Positions 28,149 to 36,326 of a stretch of DNA of 64,000 bases are shown one piece after another. The notes beneath the pieces were generated by a model. It saw only the letters and a program-made list of their open reading frames with translations. It had not been told where the DNA came from and searched no databases. Position 1 is the stretch's first letter. The number at the start of each line of letters is the position of its first letter. Location of the stretch: NCBI RefSeq assembly GCF_012273515.2, contig NZ_CP050975.2:7750001-7814000 (forward strand), written 5' to 3'. A program made the translations under genes and the position numbers. Origin of the DNA: Streptomyces sp. RPA4-2 (GTDB lineage Bacteria > Actinomycetota > Actinomycetes > Streptomycetales > Streptomycetaceae).

Positions 28149-29930
28149 ATGGAGAATTCAGTGTCCCCCACCGTGATCAGCAGACGCCGGGCCCTGACGG
28201 CGGCGGGCGGTGTCCTGGCCGGTGCCGCCCTCGCGGCGCACGCGGCACCCGCCTTCGCGGCCGGGTCGTCGGACGCGGACGCGATCGTCGTCGGCGGCGG
28301 GCTCGCCGGTCTGGTGGCGACGGCCGAACTGGCCGCCGCGGGGCGCAAGGTACTGCTGCTCGACCAGGAACCCGAGACCAACCTGGGCGGACAGGCTTTC
28401 TGGTCCTTCGGGGGTCTCTTCCTGGTCGACTCCGACGAACAGCGTCTGATGGGCATCAAGGACTCCCGGGAGCTGGCCTGGCAGGACTGGCTGGGAGCGG
28501 CCGGTTTCGACCGCGGCGTCGGGGACCCGGCCGGCCAGGACCACTGGGCCCGCAAGTGGGCCGAGGCGTACGTGGACTTCGCCGCGGGGGAGAAGCGGTC
28601 CTGGCTGTACGGGCTGGGCGTGCGGTGGTTCCCGATCGTGGGCTGGGCCGAGCGCGGTGGCGGGCTCGCGGACGGGCACGGGAACTCGGTACCCCGCTTC
28701 CATGTCACCTGGGGAACCGGCCCGGCCGTGGTCGAGCCGTTCGAGAAGCGGGTGCGGGCCGCGGTCGCGGACGGGAAGGTGACCTTCAGGTTCCGGCACC
28801 GCGTGGACGAGATCGTGCGCACCGGCGGCGCCGTGACGGGCGTCCGGGGCGCGGTCCTCGAACCGAGCACCGCGGCGCGCGGCAAGGCCAGTTCGCGCAC
28901 GGTGGTCGGAGACTTCGAACTCCGCGCGCCGGTCGTGATCGTCACCTCGGGAGGCATCGGCGCCAACCACGACCTCGTGCGGCAGAACTGGCCGGCCCGG
29001 CTCGGCACCCCGCCCAAGTTCATGGTCACCGGTGTGCCGGCCCATGTGGACGGCCGGATGCTCGGGATCACCGAGGCGGCGGGCGGGCGCATCGTCAACC
29101 CCGACCGGATGTGGCACTACACGGAGGGACTCAGGAACTACGACCCGATCTGGGCCAACCACGGCATCCGCATCCTGCCGGGACCTTCGTCGATGTGGTT
29201 CGACGCCACCGGCAAGCGCTTCTCCGCCCCCGATCTCCCCGGATACGACACCCTCCACACGCTCAAGTCGATCACCGACACGGGCTACGACTACTCCTGG
29301 TTCGTGACGACCCAGAAGATCATCGCCAAGGAGTTCGCGCTCTCCGGCTCGGAGCAGAACCCGGACCTCACCAACAAGGACGTCTGGATGCTGCTCTCGC
29401 GCATCTGGCAGACCCCCGAGCCGATCGAGAAGTTCAAGAAGAACGGGGTCGACTTCGTCGTCGCCTCCACGCTCTCCGAACTGGTCACCGGCATGAACAA
29501 GCTGACCGGCGACGGACTGATCGATCTCGCGGACCTCAAGCGGCAGATCGACGCCCGCGACCGGGAGATCGACAACCCGTACACCAAGGACGTCCAGGTC
29601 ATGGGGATCCGCAACGCGCTCGCCTACACCGGGGACTCGCTCAGCCGCACCGCGCCGATCCACAAGATCCTGGACGCCGGCGCCGGACCGCTGATCGCCG
29701 TCCGGCTCAACATCCTCACCCGCAAGACCCTGGGCGGTCTGCAGACGGACCTCTCGGGCCGCGTCCTGGACGCCACCGGCACCGCGATCCCCGGTCTCTA
29801 CGCGGCCGGTGAGGTCGCGGGATTCGGCGGCGGGGGAGTGCACGGATACCGGTCGCTGGAAGGCACGTTCCTGGGTGGCTGCCTGTTCTCCGGGCGACAG
29901 GCGGGACGGGCGGCGGCCGCCGCGATCTGA
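28149..29930 (+). CDS. Tat-exported FAD-binding dehydrogenase (fumarate reductase/ketosteroid dehydrogenase family)
   Basis: The 593-residue protein begins with a twin-arginine leader (SRRRALTAAGGVLAGAALAA, cleavage near AFAAG). The FAD fold is AIVVGGGLAGLVATAELAAAGRKV with NLGGQAFWSFGGLFLVD. Later it has VTSGGIGAN and the second FAD motif GLYAAGEVAGFGGGGVHGY. This is the FAD_binding_2 family found as FAD-binding dehydrogenase in Streptomyces, related to 3-ketosteroid delta-1-dehydrogenase and fumarate reductase flavoproteins. Export means the cofactor is loaded in the cytoplasm first. The substrate is unknown. ATG 28149 follows GGAAGG. Confidence 0.9.
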   Translation: MENSVSPTVISRRRALTAAGGVLAGAALAAHAAPAFAAGSSDADAIVVGGGLAGLVATAELAAAGRKVLLLDQEPETNLGGQAFWSFGGLFLVDSDEQRLMGIKDSRELAWQDWLGAAGFDRGVGDPAGQDHWARKWAEAYVDFAAGEKRSWLYGLGVRWFPIVGWAERGGGLADGHGNSVPRFHVTWGTGPAVVEPFEKRVRAAVADGKVTFRFRHRVDEIVRTGGAVTGVRGAVLEPSTAARGKASSRTVVGDFELRAPVVIVTSGGIGANHDLVRQNWPARLGTPPKFMVTGVPAHVDGRMLGITEAAGGRIVNPDRMWHYTEGLRNYDPIWANHGIRILPGPSSMWFDATGKRFSAPDLPGYDTLHTLKSITDTGYDYSWFVTTQKIIAKEFALSGSEQNPDLTNKDVWMLLSRIWQTPEPIEKFKKNGVDFVVASTLSELVTGMNKLTGDGLIDLADLKRQIDARDREIDNPYTKDVQVMGIRNALAYTGDSLSRTAPIHKILDAGAGPLIAVRLNILTRKTLGGLQTDLSGRVLDATGTAIPGLYAAGEVAGFGGGGVHGYRSLEGTFLGGCLFSGRQAGRAAAAAI

Positions 29931-30112
29931 CCCCGGCGTACGGGCCGCCGGCGACGACCCGCCGTCGGTCCGTACGTCGACCTGCGGCCGGCTTGCGGCC
30001 GGTGATCCGTACGCCGACCTACGGCCGGCTCGCGTCCGGTGATCCGTACGCCGATCCGCCACCGGTCCGTCCGGCAGCCCGTACGCCGGTCTGACACGGG
30101 CCTGTCGCTACG

Positions 30113-30244
30113 GCGATCCGTGCGCGGGTCCGTTCGGCGGTCCCTACAGCGGTCCGTGCGCGGGGCCGTCCGGCGGTCTGCACGCCGGTCCGTGGGCCGG
30201 GCTCTCCGGCGATCCCTCCGCCGGTCCGTACACGGTCCGGTCCG
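30113..30244. repeat. 12-bp tandem repeat array, about 11 copies
   Basis: From 30113 a unit close to GCGGTCCGTGCG repeats every 12 bp (30113, 30125, 30137, 30149 and so on to 30221), with partial copies after. The region before it (29955-30112) contains related but less regular motifs (GATCCGTACGCCGA twice). Together they fill most of the 539-bp gap between the FAD dehydrogenase and the aldo/keto reductase. In frame it would encode RRSV-type tetrads, but there is no start or RBS, so I do not call a gene. Confidence 0.85.
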
Positions 30245-30469
30245 TTCCGGCGTGGTCGGGCGTGTTCCGGACGGGACCTCGTGGACCGGGGGCGCGGGGT
30301 CGCCGGTATTTGCGCGGAGCGCGAGTCGCTGCGTCCATGCGGCCGATCCGCGGTGGCTGTGCGACTAAGCGAACCGCGATCGGGAAATGGCATTCCGGAG
30401 CCCTTGCCGCCGGCTCACACGGACGCGGAGGCAGGACCGGCTCCACCCCCACGAAACGCAGGAGTGCGC

Positions 30470-31438
30470 ATGCAGTACGTGAAGCTCGGTTCGACGGGCC
30501 TGGACGTGTCCCGGATCTGCCTCGGCTGCATGAGCTTCGGGGTGCCCGGCCGGGGGACCCACGAGTGGACCCTCGACGACGAGGCGTCCCGCCCCCTGAT
30601 CCGCCGGGCACTGGAGGCCGGCATCACCTTCTTCGACACGGCGAACGTCTACTCCGACGGCACCAGCGAGGAGATCGTCGGCCGCGCGCTGGCGGAGTTC
30701 GCCCGCCGCGACGAGATCGTCATCGCCACCAAGGTCAACGGCGCGATGCACGACGGCCCCAACGCGCGCGGCCTGTCCCGCAAGGCCGTCATGACGGAGA
30801 TCGACAACAGCCTGCGCAGACTGGGCACCGACTACGTGGACCTCTACCAGATCCACCGCTTCGACCCCGCCACGCCCGTCGAGGAGACGATGGAGGCCCT
30901 GCACGACGTCGTGAAGGCGGGCAAGGCCCGCTACATCGGGGCGAGTTCGATGTACGCCTGGGAGTTCTCCAAGGCGCAGTACACGGCGCTGCTGCACGGC
31001 TGGACCCGGTTCGTGTCCATGCAGAACCACTACAACCTCCTCTATCGCGAGGAGGAGCGCGAGATGCTGCCGCTCTGCGCGGACCAGGGCGTCGGCGTGC
31101 TGCCCTGGAGCCCGCTCGCGCGTGGCCGTCTCACCCGCGCCTGGGACGTCACCACCGAGCGCAGCAGGACCGACGAGTTCGGCAGGAAGCTCTACCAGGA
31201 GGGTGACCGGGACATCGTCGACGCCGTCGGCCGGATCGCCGCCGAGCGCGATGTCCCGCGCGCCCGGATCGCCCTCGCCTGGCTGTTGCGCGGCAGCACC
31301 GTGACCGCTCCCGTCATCGGCGCCACCAGGGCGGGTCACGTCGACGACGCGGTGGCCGCCCTCGACGTGGAACTCACCGAGAAGGAGGTCGGGGAACTGG
31401 AGCAGCCGTACACGCCCCGGGCGATCAGCGGTCACTGA
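30470..31438 (+). CDS. Aldo/keto reductase
   Basis: The product has 322 residues and the (beta/alpha)8 AKR fold. The catalytic tetrad is visible: Asp and Tyr in FFDTANVYSDG, Lys in VIATKVNGA, His in YQIHRFD. The NADPH-binding end reads LLRGSTVTAPVIGATRAGHVDDA. It looks like the potassium-channel beta subunit/YajO branch of AKRs. CAGGAG precedes ATG 30470. It stands alone between a repeat-filled region and the CebR-box region. The substrate is unknown. Confidence 0.93.
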   Translation: MQYVKLGSTGLDVSRICLGCMSFGVPGRGTHEWTLDDEASRPLIRRALEAGITFFDTANVYSDGTSEEIVGRALAEFARRDEIVIATKVNGAMHDGPNARGLSRKAVMTEIDNSLRRLGTDYVDLYQIHRFDPATPVEETMEALHDVVKAGKARYIGASSMYAWEFSKAQYTALLHGWTRFVSMQNHYNLLYREEEREMLPLCADQGVGVLPWSPLARGRLTRAWDVTTERSRTDEFGRKLYQEGDRDIVDAVGRIAAERDVPRARIALAWLLRGSTVTAPVIGATRAGHVDDAVAALDVELTEKEVGELEQPYTPRAISGH

Positions 31439-31558
31439 TCCACTGGCCCGATCCGTTCGCCACGCCCAATCTCTCATCGGGCAAAAGTAATGCGCACATG
31501 AGCGGCCACCGGAGACCGGTGAATCCGGTGCCGCCGTCGCAAGAGGCGGTCGACGGAT

Positions 31559-31576
31559 ATTGGGAGCGCTCCCAAT
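31559..31576. promoter_or_regulatory. Perfect CebR-type operator
   Basis: ATTGGGAGCGCTCCCAAT is an 18-bp perfect palindrome containing the 14-bp TGGGAGCGCTCCCA, the published binding site of the cellobiose repressor CebR in Streptomyces. It lies 121 bp after the aldo/keto reductase stop and 428 bp before the sigma-lectin fusion. Related LacI proteins bind similar sites, so the owner is not certain. Confidence 0.8.
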
Positions 31577-31629
31577 AGTGGGCATCGCATGGGTATGCCG
31601 TGCCGTCAGTGGCCTGGTGAGTGCCCATT

Positions 31630-31677
31630 CCGCCGGGGGCCCGCAGGGAGGTGGGCGTGGCGCACGGCCCCCGGCGG
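31630..31677 (+). terminator. Hairpin with following T-rich tract, terminator or attenuator
   Basis: CCGCCGGGGGCC (31630-31641) pairs perfectly with GGCCCCCGGCGG (31666-31677), giving a 12-bp stem and 24-base loop. It is followed at 31690-31706 by a rare T-rich tract (TTTCTGATTTCTTTTTA). It could end a short transcript that starts at the CebR box, or form part of a leader control element. Confidence 0.5.
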
Positions 31678-31717
31678 AAGGCCGGAGGATTTCTGATTTC
31701 TTTTTACGCGAGCTTCT

Positions 31718-31734
31718 ATTGACGTTTCGTCAAT
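31718..31734. promoter_or_regulatory. Inverted repeat in the leader of the sigma-lectin gene
   Basis: ATTGACG TTT CGTCAAT is a perfect 7-3-7 inverted repeat. The left arm contains a TTGACG -35-like hexamer. It lies in an AT-rich stretch (31690-31850) that is unusual for this genome. It may be an operator or promoter for the gene at 32004. Confidence 0.4.
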
Positions 31735-32003
31735 CTCCCTCGCGCCCGGCGGAATCGGGAAAACGAGGGGATGGCTTGTTTCGGCAAGGTCCGCTGTGCA
31801 AAGGTGTGCCTTGTTGGCGTGCAGACAATATTTACTTCCTTCTGCGCGTGCACGGTGTGGCCGCCCGCCCCGCTTCCGGAGAGCCGTCGAAGTGGGTGCT
31901 CGCGACGACACGGTCCCCATGGGCAGCCCCTCGCCTGACCGGGCGGGCTGCCTGCCCATTGGTATGGACTCATTCATGCGTTGCCTTTGGGAGGAAAGCG
32001 GAC

Positions 32004-33926
32004 GTGAACGACCCCGCCCTGTCTCAGTCCCCGGAATCCGCTCGCTTGTTCGAGATATCGGATGAGCGACTGGCGGCCGAACTGAAGAAGAGCTCGGGGA
32101 ACACGCCCGCGCACCACCCCGTCGGAGAACTCCTCGACCGCCACTGGGAAGCAGTCTTCGGCTACGCGCGGCTGTGCACCAACGGCGTGCGTCCCGCCGG
32201 AATGCTCACCACGGCCGCATTCACCCGGTTGTTCGGCGAATCCCTGCGGCAGACCGGACCGACGGCCGCCTGGCGGCCGCAGTTGCTGGTCACCGTGCGC
32301 CGTATGACCGCCGAATGGCTAGCGGACCAGCGGCGGGAATCGCTCCACCCCGAACTCCTGGCCGGTCCGGACGGTGAGGCGGGGGTCGTGGCCCGGCTCC
32401 TTCCGCCGGAGGGCAGGCGACTGCTGTCCCGCGCGTTCCAGCGGCTTCCGGAGCCCGCCCGCTGCCTGCTCTGGCACGCCGAGGTCGAGGCCGAGCAACT
32501 GGCCCTGCCCGCAGCTCTGTTGGGTATCCGTGAGGATGCCGCCATCGTCGAGCTGCAGCGGGCCCGTGAACGCCTGCGCGAGGGCTGCCTGGAGATCCAC
32601 CGCGAACTGGCCCCCGAGGAGGAGTGCCGCCAGTACCACCGCATGCTGGACGTGTCGCTGCGGCGCGGCGGTGACGACCTCGACCCCGATCTGCGCCGGC
32701 ACATGGGCCGCTGCCGCCACTGCCTCAACACCGCCGAGCAGTTGAACCACTTCAACGGCGAACTCGCCCTGCCACTGGCCGAGTCCGTACTCGGCTGGGG
32801 CGCCGAGGCCTATCTCGCCTCCCGTCCGGGACGCGCCGTCGCGATCGTGGAGGTGACGGACGACGCGCCCGGCGGCCCCGGCACCCAAGCGATCCCTCCC
32901 CTCCCGGCCAACGCCCCCCTCCCGCCCAGTCGGCCCCCACGAGTGTCGCCGCGCGGCCAGTCGCCGGCCGACTCCCGCCCGGCGACACACAAAGCACCCC
33001 GGCGCGCGCCGGGCCGCCGCAACATCGCGCTGGCCGCACTGACCGCGAGCGGCCTGATCCTGGTCCCGCTGGCCCTGTGGGCGGCCCAGGGCTCGGACGG
33101 CCCCGCCGAGGGCGCCGGCCCTTCGGGCAGGCCGAGTTCGGGCCCCGCCAAGGCACCCGCTGCGAAGCCGTCCTGGATAGGCGACGCTTCGAACGGCACC
33201 GTGCGCGGCCGGTTGCGCAACCTCAAGACCGGACTGTGCGTCGGCATCGTCGACGGGAAGCTCGTGAAGGGGGCCGAGACGGCACTCACCTCGTGCTCCT
33301 CGGACGCGGCACAGGAATGGTCGTACGAGGCGGACGGGGTGCTGCGCGATGTCGCCGACCCGGGCCTGTGTCTCGACTCCCACCTCGGCTACTCGGTCCA
33401 ACTGGCCTCCTGCACCGGCGAGTCCGGCTCGACCGGCAAGAACGTGCGCTACGACTTCACCCTTCAGGGGGAGCTGGTGCCACGGGGCAACCAGGACCTG
33501 GCCCTCACCCCCGCCGCCACCAACGGCGAGGGAGCCCTGGTCCTCAAGCTCCGCAAGGACCAGGCCGTCCAGCACTGGACCCTGGACACCTCGTCGCCCT
33601 CGCTCCAGATGGCGGCGGTGGACTGGGACGCCGACGGAGCGGCCGGTGAGCCCGAGCCCCGGCAACCCTCCGGGTCCGCACGGCCGGGTTCGCCGAACGG
33701 TGCGTCCGAGGCCTCGCCCGAGCCCTCGGCCGGACCGTCGACGCCCTCGGCGGATTCCTCCGCGCCGGGTTCCACGTCCTCCTGCTCCCCGTACGACTGC
33801 CCGCCGGGGAACGGCCAGTACGGCACCCCGGGATCCGGCGACGACGGCTCCTGGGGCAACGGCGGTTATGGAGACGGCGGTTACGGCGGCTACGGATCCG
33901 GCGGTGGCCGGGGCGGCCACCGCTGA
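32004..33926 (+). CDS. ECF sigma-like protein fused to zinc anti-sigma-like motif, membrane helix and ricin-type lectin
   Basis: The 640-residue multidomain protein starts at GTG 32004 after GGAGGAAAG. Residues 40-115 resemble sigma region 2 (LLDRHWEAVFGYAR, FTRLF, WRPQLLVTVRRMTAEWL). Residues 140-200 resemble region 4 (AFQRLPEPARCLLWHAEVE, ALLGIREDAAIVELQRARERLR). Then comes a ZAS-like motif H233..C237..C240 (HMGRCRHC), a Pro-rich linker, one membrane helix (340-361) and a ricin B-type beta-trefoil (about 397-530, with CVGI, QEWSYEADG and CLDSH). The tail is Ser/Pro- then Gly/Tyr-rich. The lectin would be outside and the sigma part inside. Such ECF proteins with built-in anti-sigma and sugar-binding parts have been grouped among ECFs with C-terminal extensions (I recall ECF52/53). 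Whether the sigma part still binds DNA is unproven. Confidence 0.8.
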   Translation: MNDPALSQSPESARLFEISDERLAAELKKSSGNTPAHHPVGELLDRHWEAVFGYARLCTNGVRPAGMLTTAAFTRLFGESLRQTGPTAAWRPQLLVTVRRMTAEWLADQRRESLHPELLAGPDGEAGVVARLLPPEGRRLLSRAFQRLPEPARCLLWHAEVEAEQLALPAALLGIREDAAIVELQRARERLREGCLEIHRELAPEEECRQYHRMLDVSLRRGGDDLDPDLRRHMGRCRHCLNTAEQLNHFNGELALPLAESVLGWGAEAYLASRPGRAVAIVEVTDDAPGGPGTQAIPPLPANAPLPPSRPPRVSPRGQSPADSRPATHKAPRRAPGRRNIALAALTASGLILVPLALWAAQGSDGPAEGAGPSGRPSSGPAKAPAAKPSWIGDASNGTVRGRLRNLKTGLCVGIVDGKLVKGAETALTSCSSDAAQEWSYEADGVLRDVADPGLCLDSHLGYSVQLASCTGESGSTGKNVRYDFTLQGELVPRGNQDLALTPAATNGEGALVLKLRKDQAVQHWTLDTSSPSLQMAAVDWDADGAAGEPEPRQPSGSARPGSPNGASEASPEPSAGPSTPSADSSAPGSTSSCSPYDCPPGNGQYGTPGSGDDGSWGNGGYGDGGYGGYGSGGGRGGHR

Positions 33927-34008
33927 GGCGTAGCCTGCCGTCCCGCCCACGGGGATCGCACCGCCCGGCGACCGGCCTCCGGGTGCGGACCGCCTCCGCC
34001 GAGAGGTG

Positions 34009-35268
34009 TCACGACGTGGCGGTGGCCGACCCCGCCGTGGCCGACGCGGAGGCGCCCGTGCCCAGGAACTCCGCCCAGCCGCCGCGGGGGGACTGTCCGG
34101 GATCGAGGGTGCGCAGCTTGCGCAGTACCGCGGGGTCCTGGACCTCCAGCCACTCCACGAGCTGGCGGAACGAGACCAGGCGCACGTCGTCGTGCCCCGC
34201 TATCTGCTCGATGGCCTGTTCTACGGCGTCCATGTATATGCCCCCGTTCCACCGTTCGAAGTGGTTGCCGACGAAGAAGGGGGCCCGGTTGCTCTCGTAG
34301 GCCCGGCGGAAGCCGGCGAGGTAGCTGTCACGGGCCTGCACGCGCCAGGCGTCGTACTGGGACCGGTCACCGAGCGGGTTGGCGTTCGACTGGTTGGCCA
34401 TCAGGTTGTAGTCCATGGACAGGACCTGGAAGGTGTGGCCGGGGAAGGGGATGGACTGCAGCGGGAAGTCCCAGACGCGGCCGTTGTGGACCTTGCCCGG
34501 CCACATCTGCAGGCCGCCGGAGGAACTGGCGTCGTACTTCCAGCCGAGGGCCGCGGCCGTCGGCAGCAGGTTGGACTGGCCCTCCAGACACGGGGTGCGG
34601 CCGCCGATCAGCTCCTTGTCGTAGTCGAAGGGGAGCGGTTGGAGATCGGTGAAGCCGGTGTTGGTCTTCCACTCGGTGACGAACTTCTTCGCCTGGTCGA
34701 TCTCGCTGCGCCACTCGGCGGGGGACCAGCGGCGCACCCCGTCCGAGCCGCAGAAGTGACCGTTGAAGTGGGTGCCGATCTCGTGCCCCTCCAGCCAGGC
34801 ACCCCGGATCTGCTGGAGCGTCGCGTGGATGTGCCGGTCGGAGAGGTAACCGATCGCGGAGGCGCCCACCGGGTGCTGCGGCGGGCTGTAGAGATGCTTC
34901 TTCGACTCGGGCAGCGTGTAGATGCCGCTGAGGAAGAACGTCATCGACGCGCCGTGGTCGGCGGCGACCTTGCGGAATCGCGAGAACAGCTTGTTGCTGA
35001 GCTCGCCCGCGCCGTCCCAGGAGAACACCACGAACTGCGGCGGACGCTCGCCGGGCTTCAGCCGCTCGGCCATCGGCTGCCCCGGCTGGGCCCCCGTGTC
35101 GGCGGTGGAACCGTCGCCGATGAGCCGGGGCCGCGGGGTCGTGTCCCTCACCGTCCCCTTGCCGTCGCTGCCCACGGACCAGTCGTTCGCCGAGCAGGCG
35201 GAGAGCGCGCCGAGCGCTCCCGCCGCGGCCGTCGCGGTCAGCAGACGCCTGCGTGAGATGCCGGTCAT
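34009..35268 (-). CDS. Tat-type lipoprotein, polysaccharide deacetylase family with altered first motif
   Basis: The product has 419 residues. The leader MTGISRRRLLTATAAAG ends in the lipobox LSAC (Cys25), so it is predicted to be lipid-anchored outside. The NodB-like fold has FVVFSWDGAGE where active enzymes have TFDDG, so the catalytic-base Asp may be missing. The metal His pair is kept in GTHFNGH. Later segments FVGNHFERWNGG and VSFRQLVEWLE fit the family in Streptomyces. It may be a non-standard esterase or a binding protein. It converges with the sigma-lectin gene 82 bp away. Confidence 0.82.
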   Translation of the reverse strand: MTGISRRRLLTATAAAGALGALSACSANDWSVGSDGKGTVRDTTPRPRLIGDGSTADTGAQPGQPMAERLKPGERPPQFVVFSWDGAGELSNKLFSRFRKVAADHGASMTFFLSGIYTLPESKKHLYSPPQHPVGASAIGYLSDRHIHATLQQIRGAWLEGHEIGTHFNGHFCGSDGVRRWSPAEWRSEIDQAKKFVTEWKTNTGFTDLQPLPFDYDKELIGGRTPCLEGQSNLLPTAAALGWKYDASSSGGLQMWPGKVHNGRVWDFPLQSIPFPGHTFQVLSMDYNLMANQSNANPLGDRSQYDAWRVQARDSYLAGFRRAYESNRAPFFVGNHFERWNGGIYMDAVEQAIEQIAGHDDVRLVSFRQLVEWLEVQDPAVLRKLRTLDPGQSPRGGWAEFLGTGASASATAGSATATS

Positions 35269-35423
35269 GATGAACCCCCGATGTCCTCGATACCGCTCCA
35301 GCGCCGGGCCGGAGCTTCCGTTACCGCGACGCCCCGCTCCGCGGAGGGTGCGTCAAACGGTGTGATGCGCGGAGGTCCGGGAAAGGTCGCCGGCGGCGGC
35401 ACGTGTTGCCGTTCCGTGACAAA

Positions 35424-35452
35424 CCCCGCCGTCCGTGGGTCGGACGGCGGGG
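35424..35452 (-). terminator. Hairpin terminator after the DUF4232 gene
   Basis: A perfect 12-bp stem CCCCGCCGTCCG/CGGACGGCGGGG with a 5-base loop, followed on the minus strand by TTTGT, lies 38 bp after the DUF4232 stop. Confidence 0.8.
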
Positions 35453-35490
35453 CGGCGGGATGCGGGACGGACCGCGGGGGAGCGGCGGGG

Positions 35491-36207
35491 TCAGGCGCCG
35501 GTGCCGGCCCGGACGACCGTCAGGGAGACCGACGAGGAGTTCCCGGACACCGGGACCTTGCCGCCCTTCCAGGCCGCCTTGAGCGGGTCCCGCTCGTCGG
35601 GCGGCGTGACGACCAGCGACGCCGGCGTGGCCGTGCGGGCCCCGCTGATCTCCGGGTTGGAGAACGTCAGGCCCGCCCACGCGCTCTGCCCGGGGGCCAG
35701 CGTGACCGTGGCCGGCGAGCCGGGCGAGCGCTTCGGGTCGGGCCCGAGCTGTTTGCCGGACGCGTCGACGAAGGCGGCCCCGGGGTAACCGCGCAGGGTG
35801 CAGGTGCGGTGGGAGGCGTTGGTGAGGACGACGGGGAAGTTCTCCTGGCCCGCTCCCGGGTCGTTGCCGCCGACCGTCGCGCGCAGCTCGGAGGTGTGGC
35901 AGCGGGTGTTCGCGGCACCGCTTCCCGTCGAGGCCGTGGCGGTGGCCGAGGACGAGCCCGACGCCGGTGCCGACGTCCTGCCGCCCCCGGCCGAAGCGGT
36001 GCTGGTGCGGGAGCCGTCCGCGGTCGTGTCGCCGGAGGCCGGCTGCGCCGTGCCGGGGAGCTTCTGCGGGGTGCCGCTCGTACCGCTGTCGGTGCCGCAG
36101 GCCGAGAGCGTGCCCAGCAGCGCGATACCCGCGACCACCGCCGCCCAGTGCGCGGGGGAGGACGTACGGCGTACGGGAATCTCGTCGCCGTGCCGGAAGG
36201 TCGCCAT
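35491..36207 (-). CDS. DUF4232 lipoprotein
   Basis: The product has 238 residues with lipobox LSAC (Cys37) after one hydrophobic segment. A long Ser/Thr/Ala/Gly linker (about 40-98) spans the wall. The C-terminal domain (RCHTSELRATVG, ENFPVVLTNASHRTCTLRGYPGA) is DUF4232, a secreted beta-sandwich of unknown function that is common in Streptomyces. AAGGAG precedes ATG 36207. A hairpin closes the gene. It lies 119 bp after the kinase gene on the same strand. Confidence 0.88.
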   Translation of the reverse strand: MATFRHGDEIPVRRTSSPAHWAAVVAGIALLGTLSACGTDSGTSGTPQKLPGTAQPASGDTTADGSRTSTASAGGGRTSAPASGSSSATATASTGSGAANTRCHTSELRATVGGNDPGAGQENFPVVLTNASHRTCTLRGYPGAAFVDASGKQLGPDPKRSPGSPATVTLAPGQSAWAGLTFSNPEISGARTATPASLVVTPPDERDPLKAAWKGGKVPVSGNSSSVSLTVVRAGTGA

Positions 36208-36326
36208 GTCAAACTCCTTCGAATTCAGCGCACGCCGTGACTCGTGCGTACGGCGCTCCGTGCTCCGTCATCAGTGTCCGATGCGCGCCGGCCGGAAAAA
36301 GTTCGCGAGTCCGGCACGCGTTCTCG

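Noticed and set aside
29941-30470. ORFs with RRSV-type repeats
   Set aside because: They follow the 12-bp tandem array, have no RBS, and stay open only because the period is divisible by three.
31560-32003. N-terminal extension of the sigma-lectin protein
   Set aside because: The frame is open upstream, but the good RBS at GTG 32004 and the AT-rich, structured leader argue for the later start.
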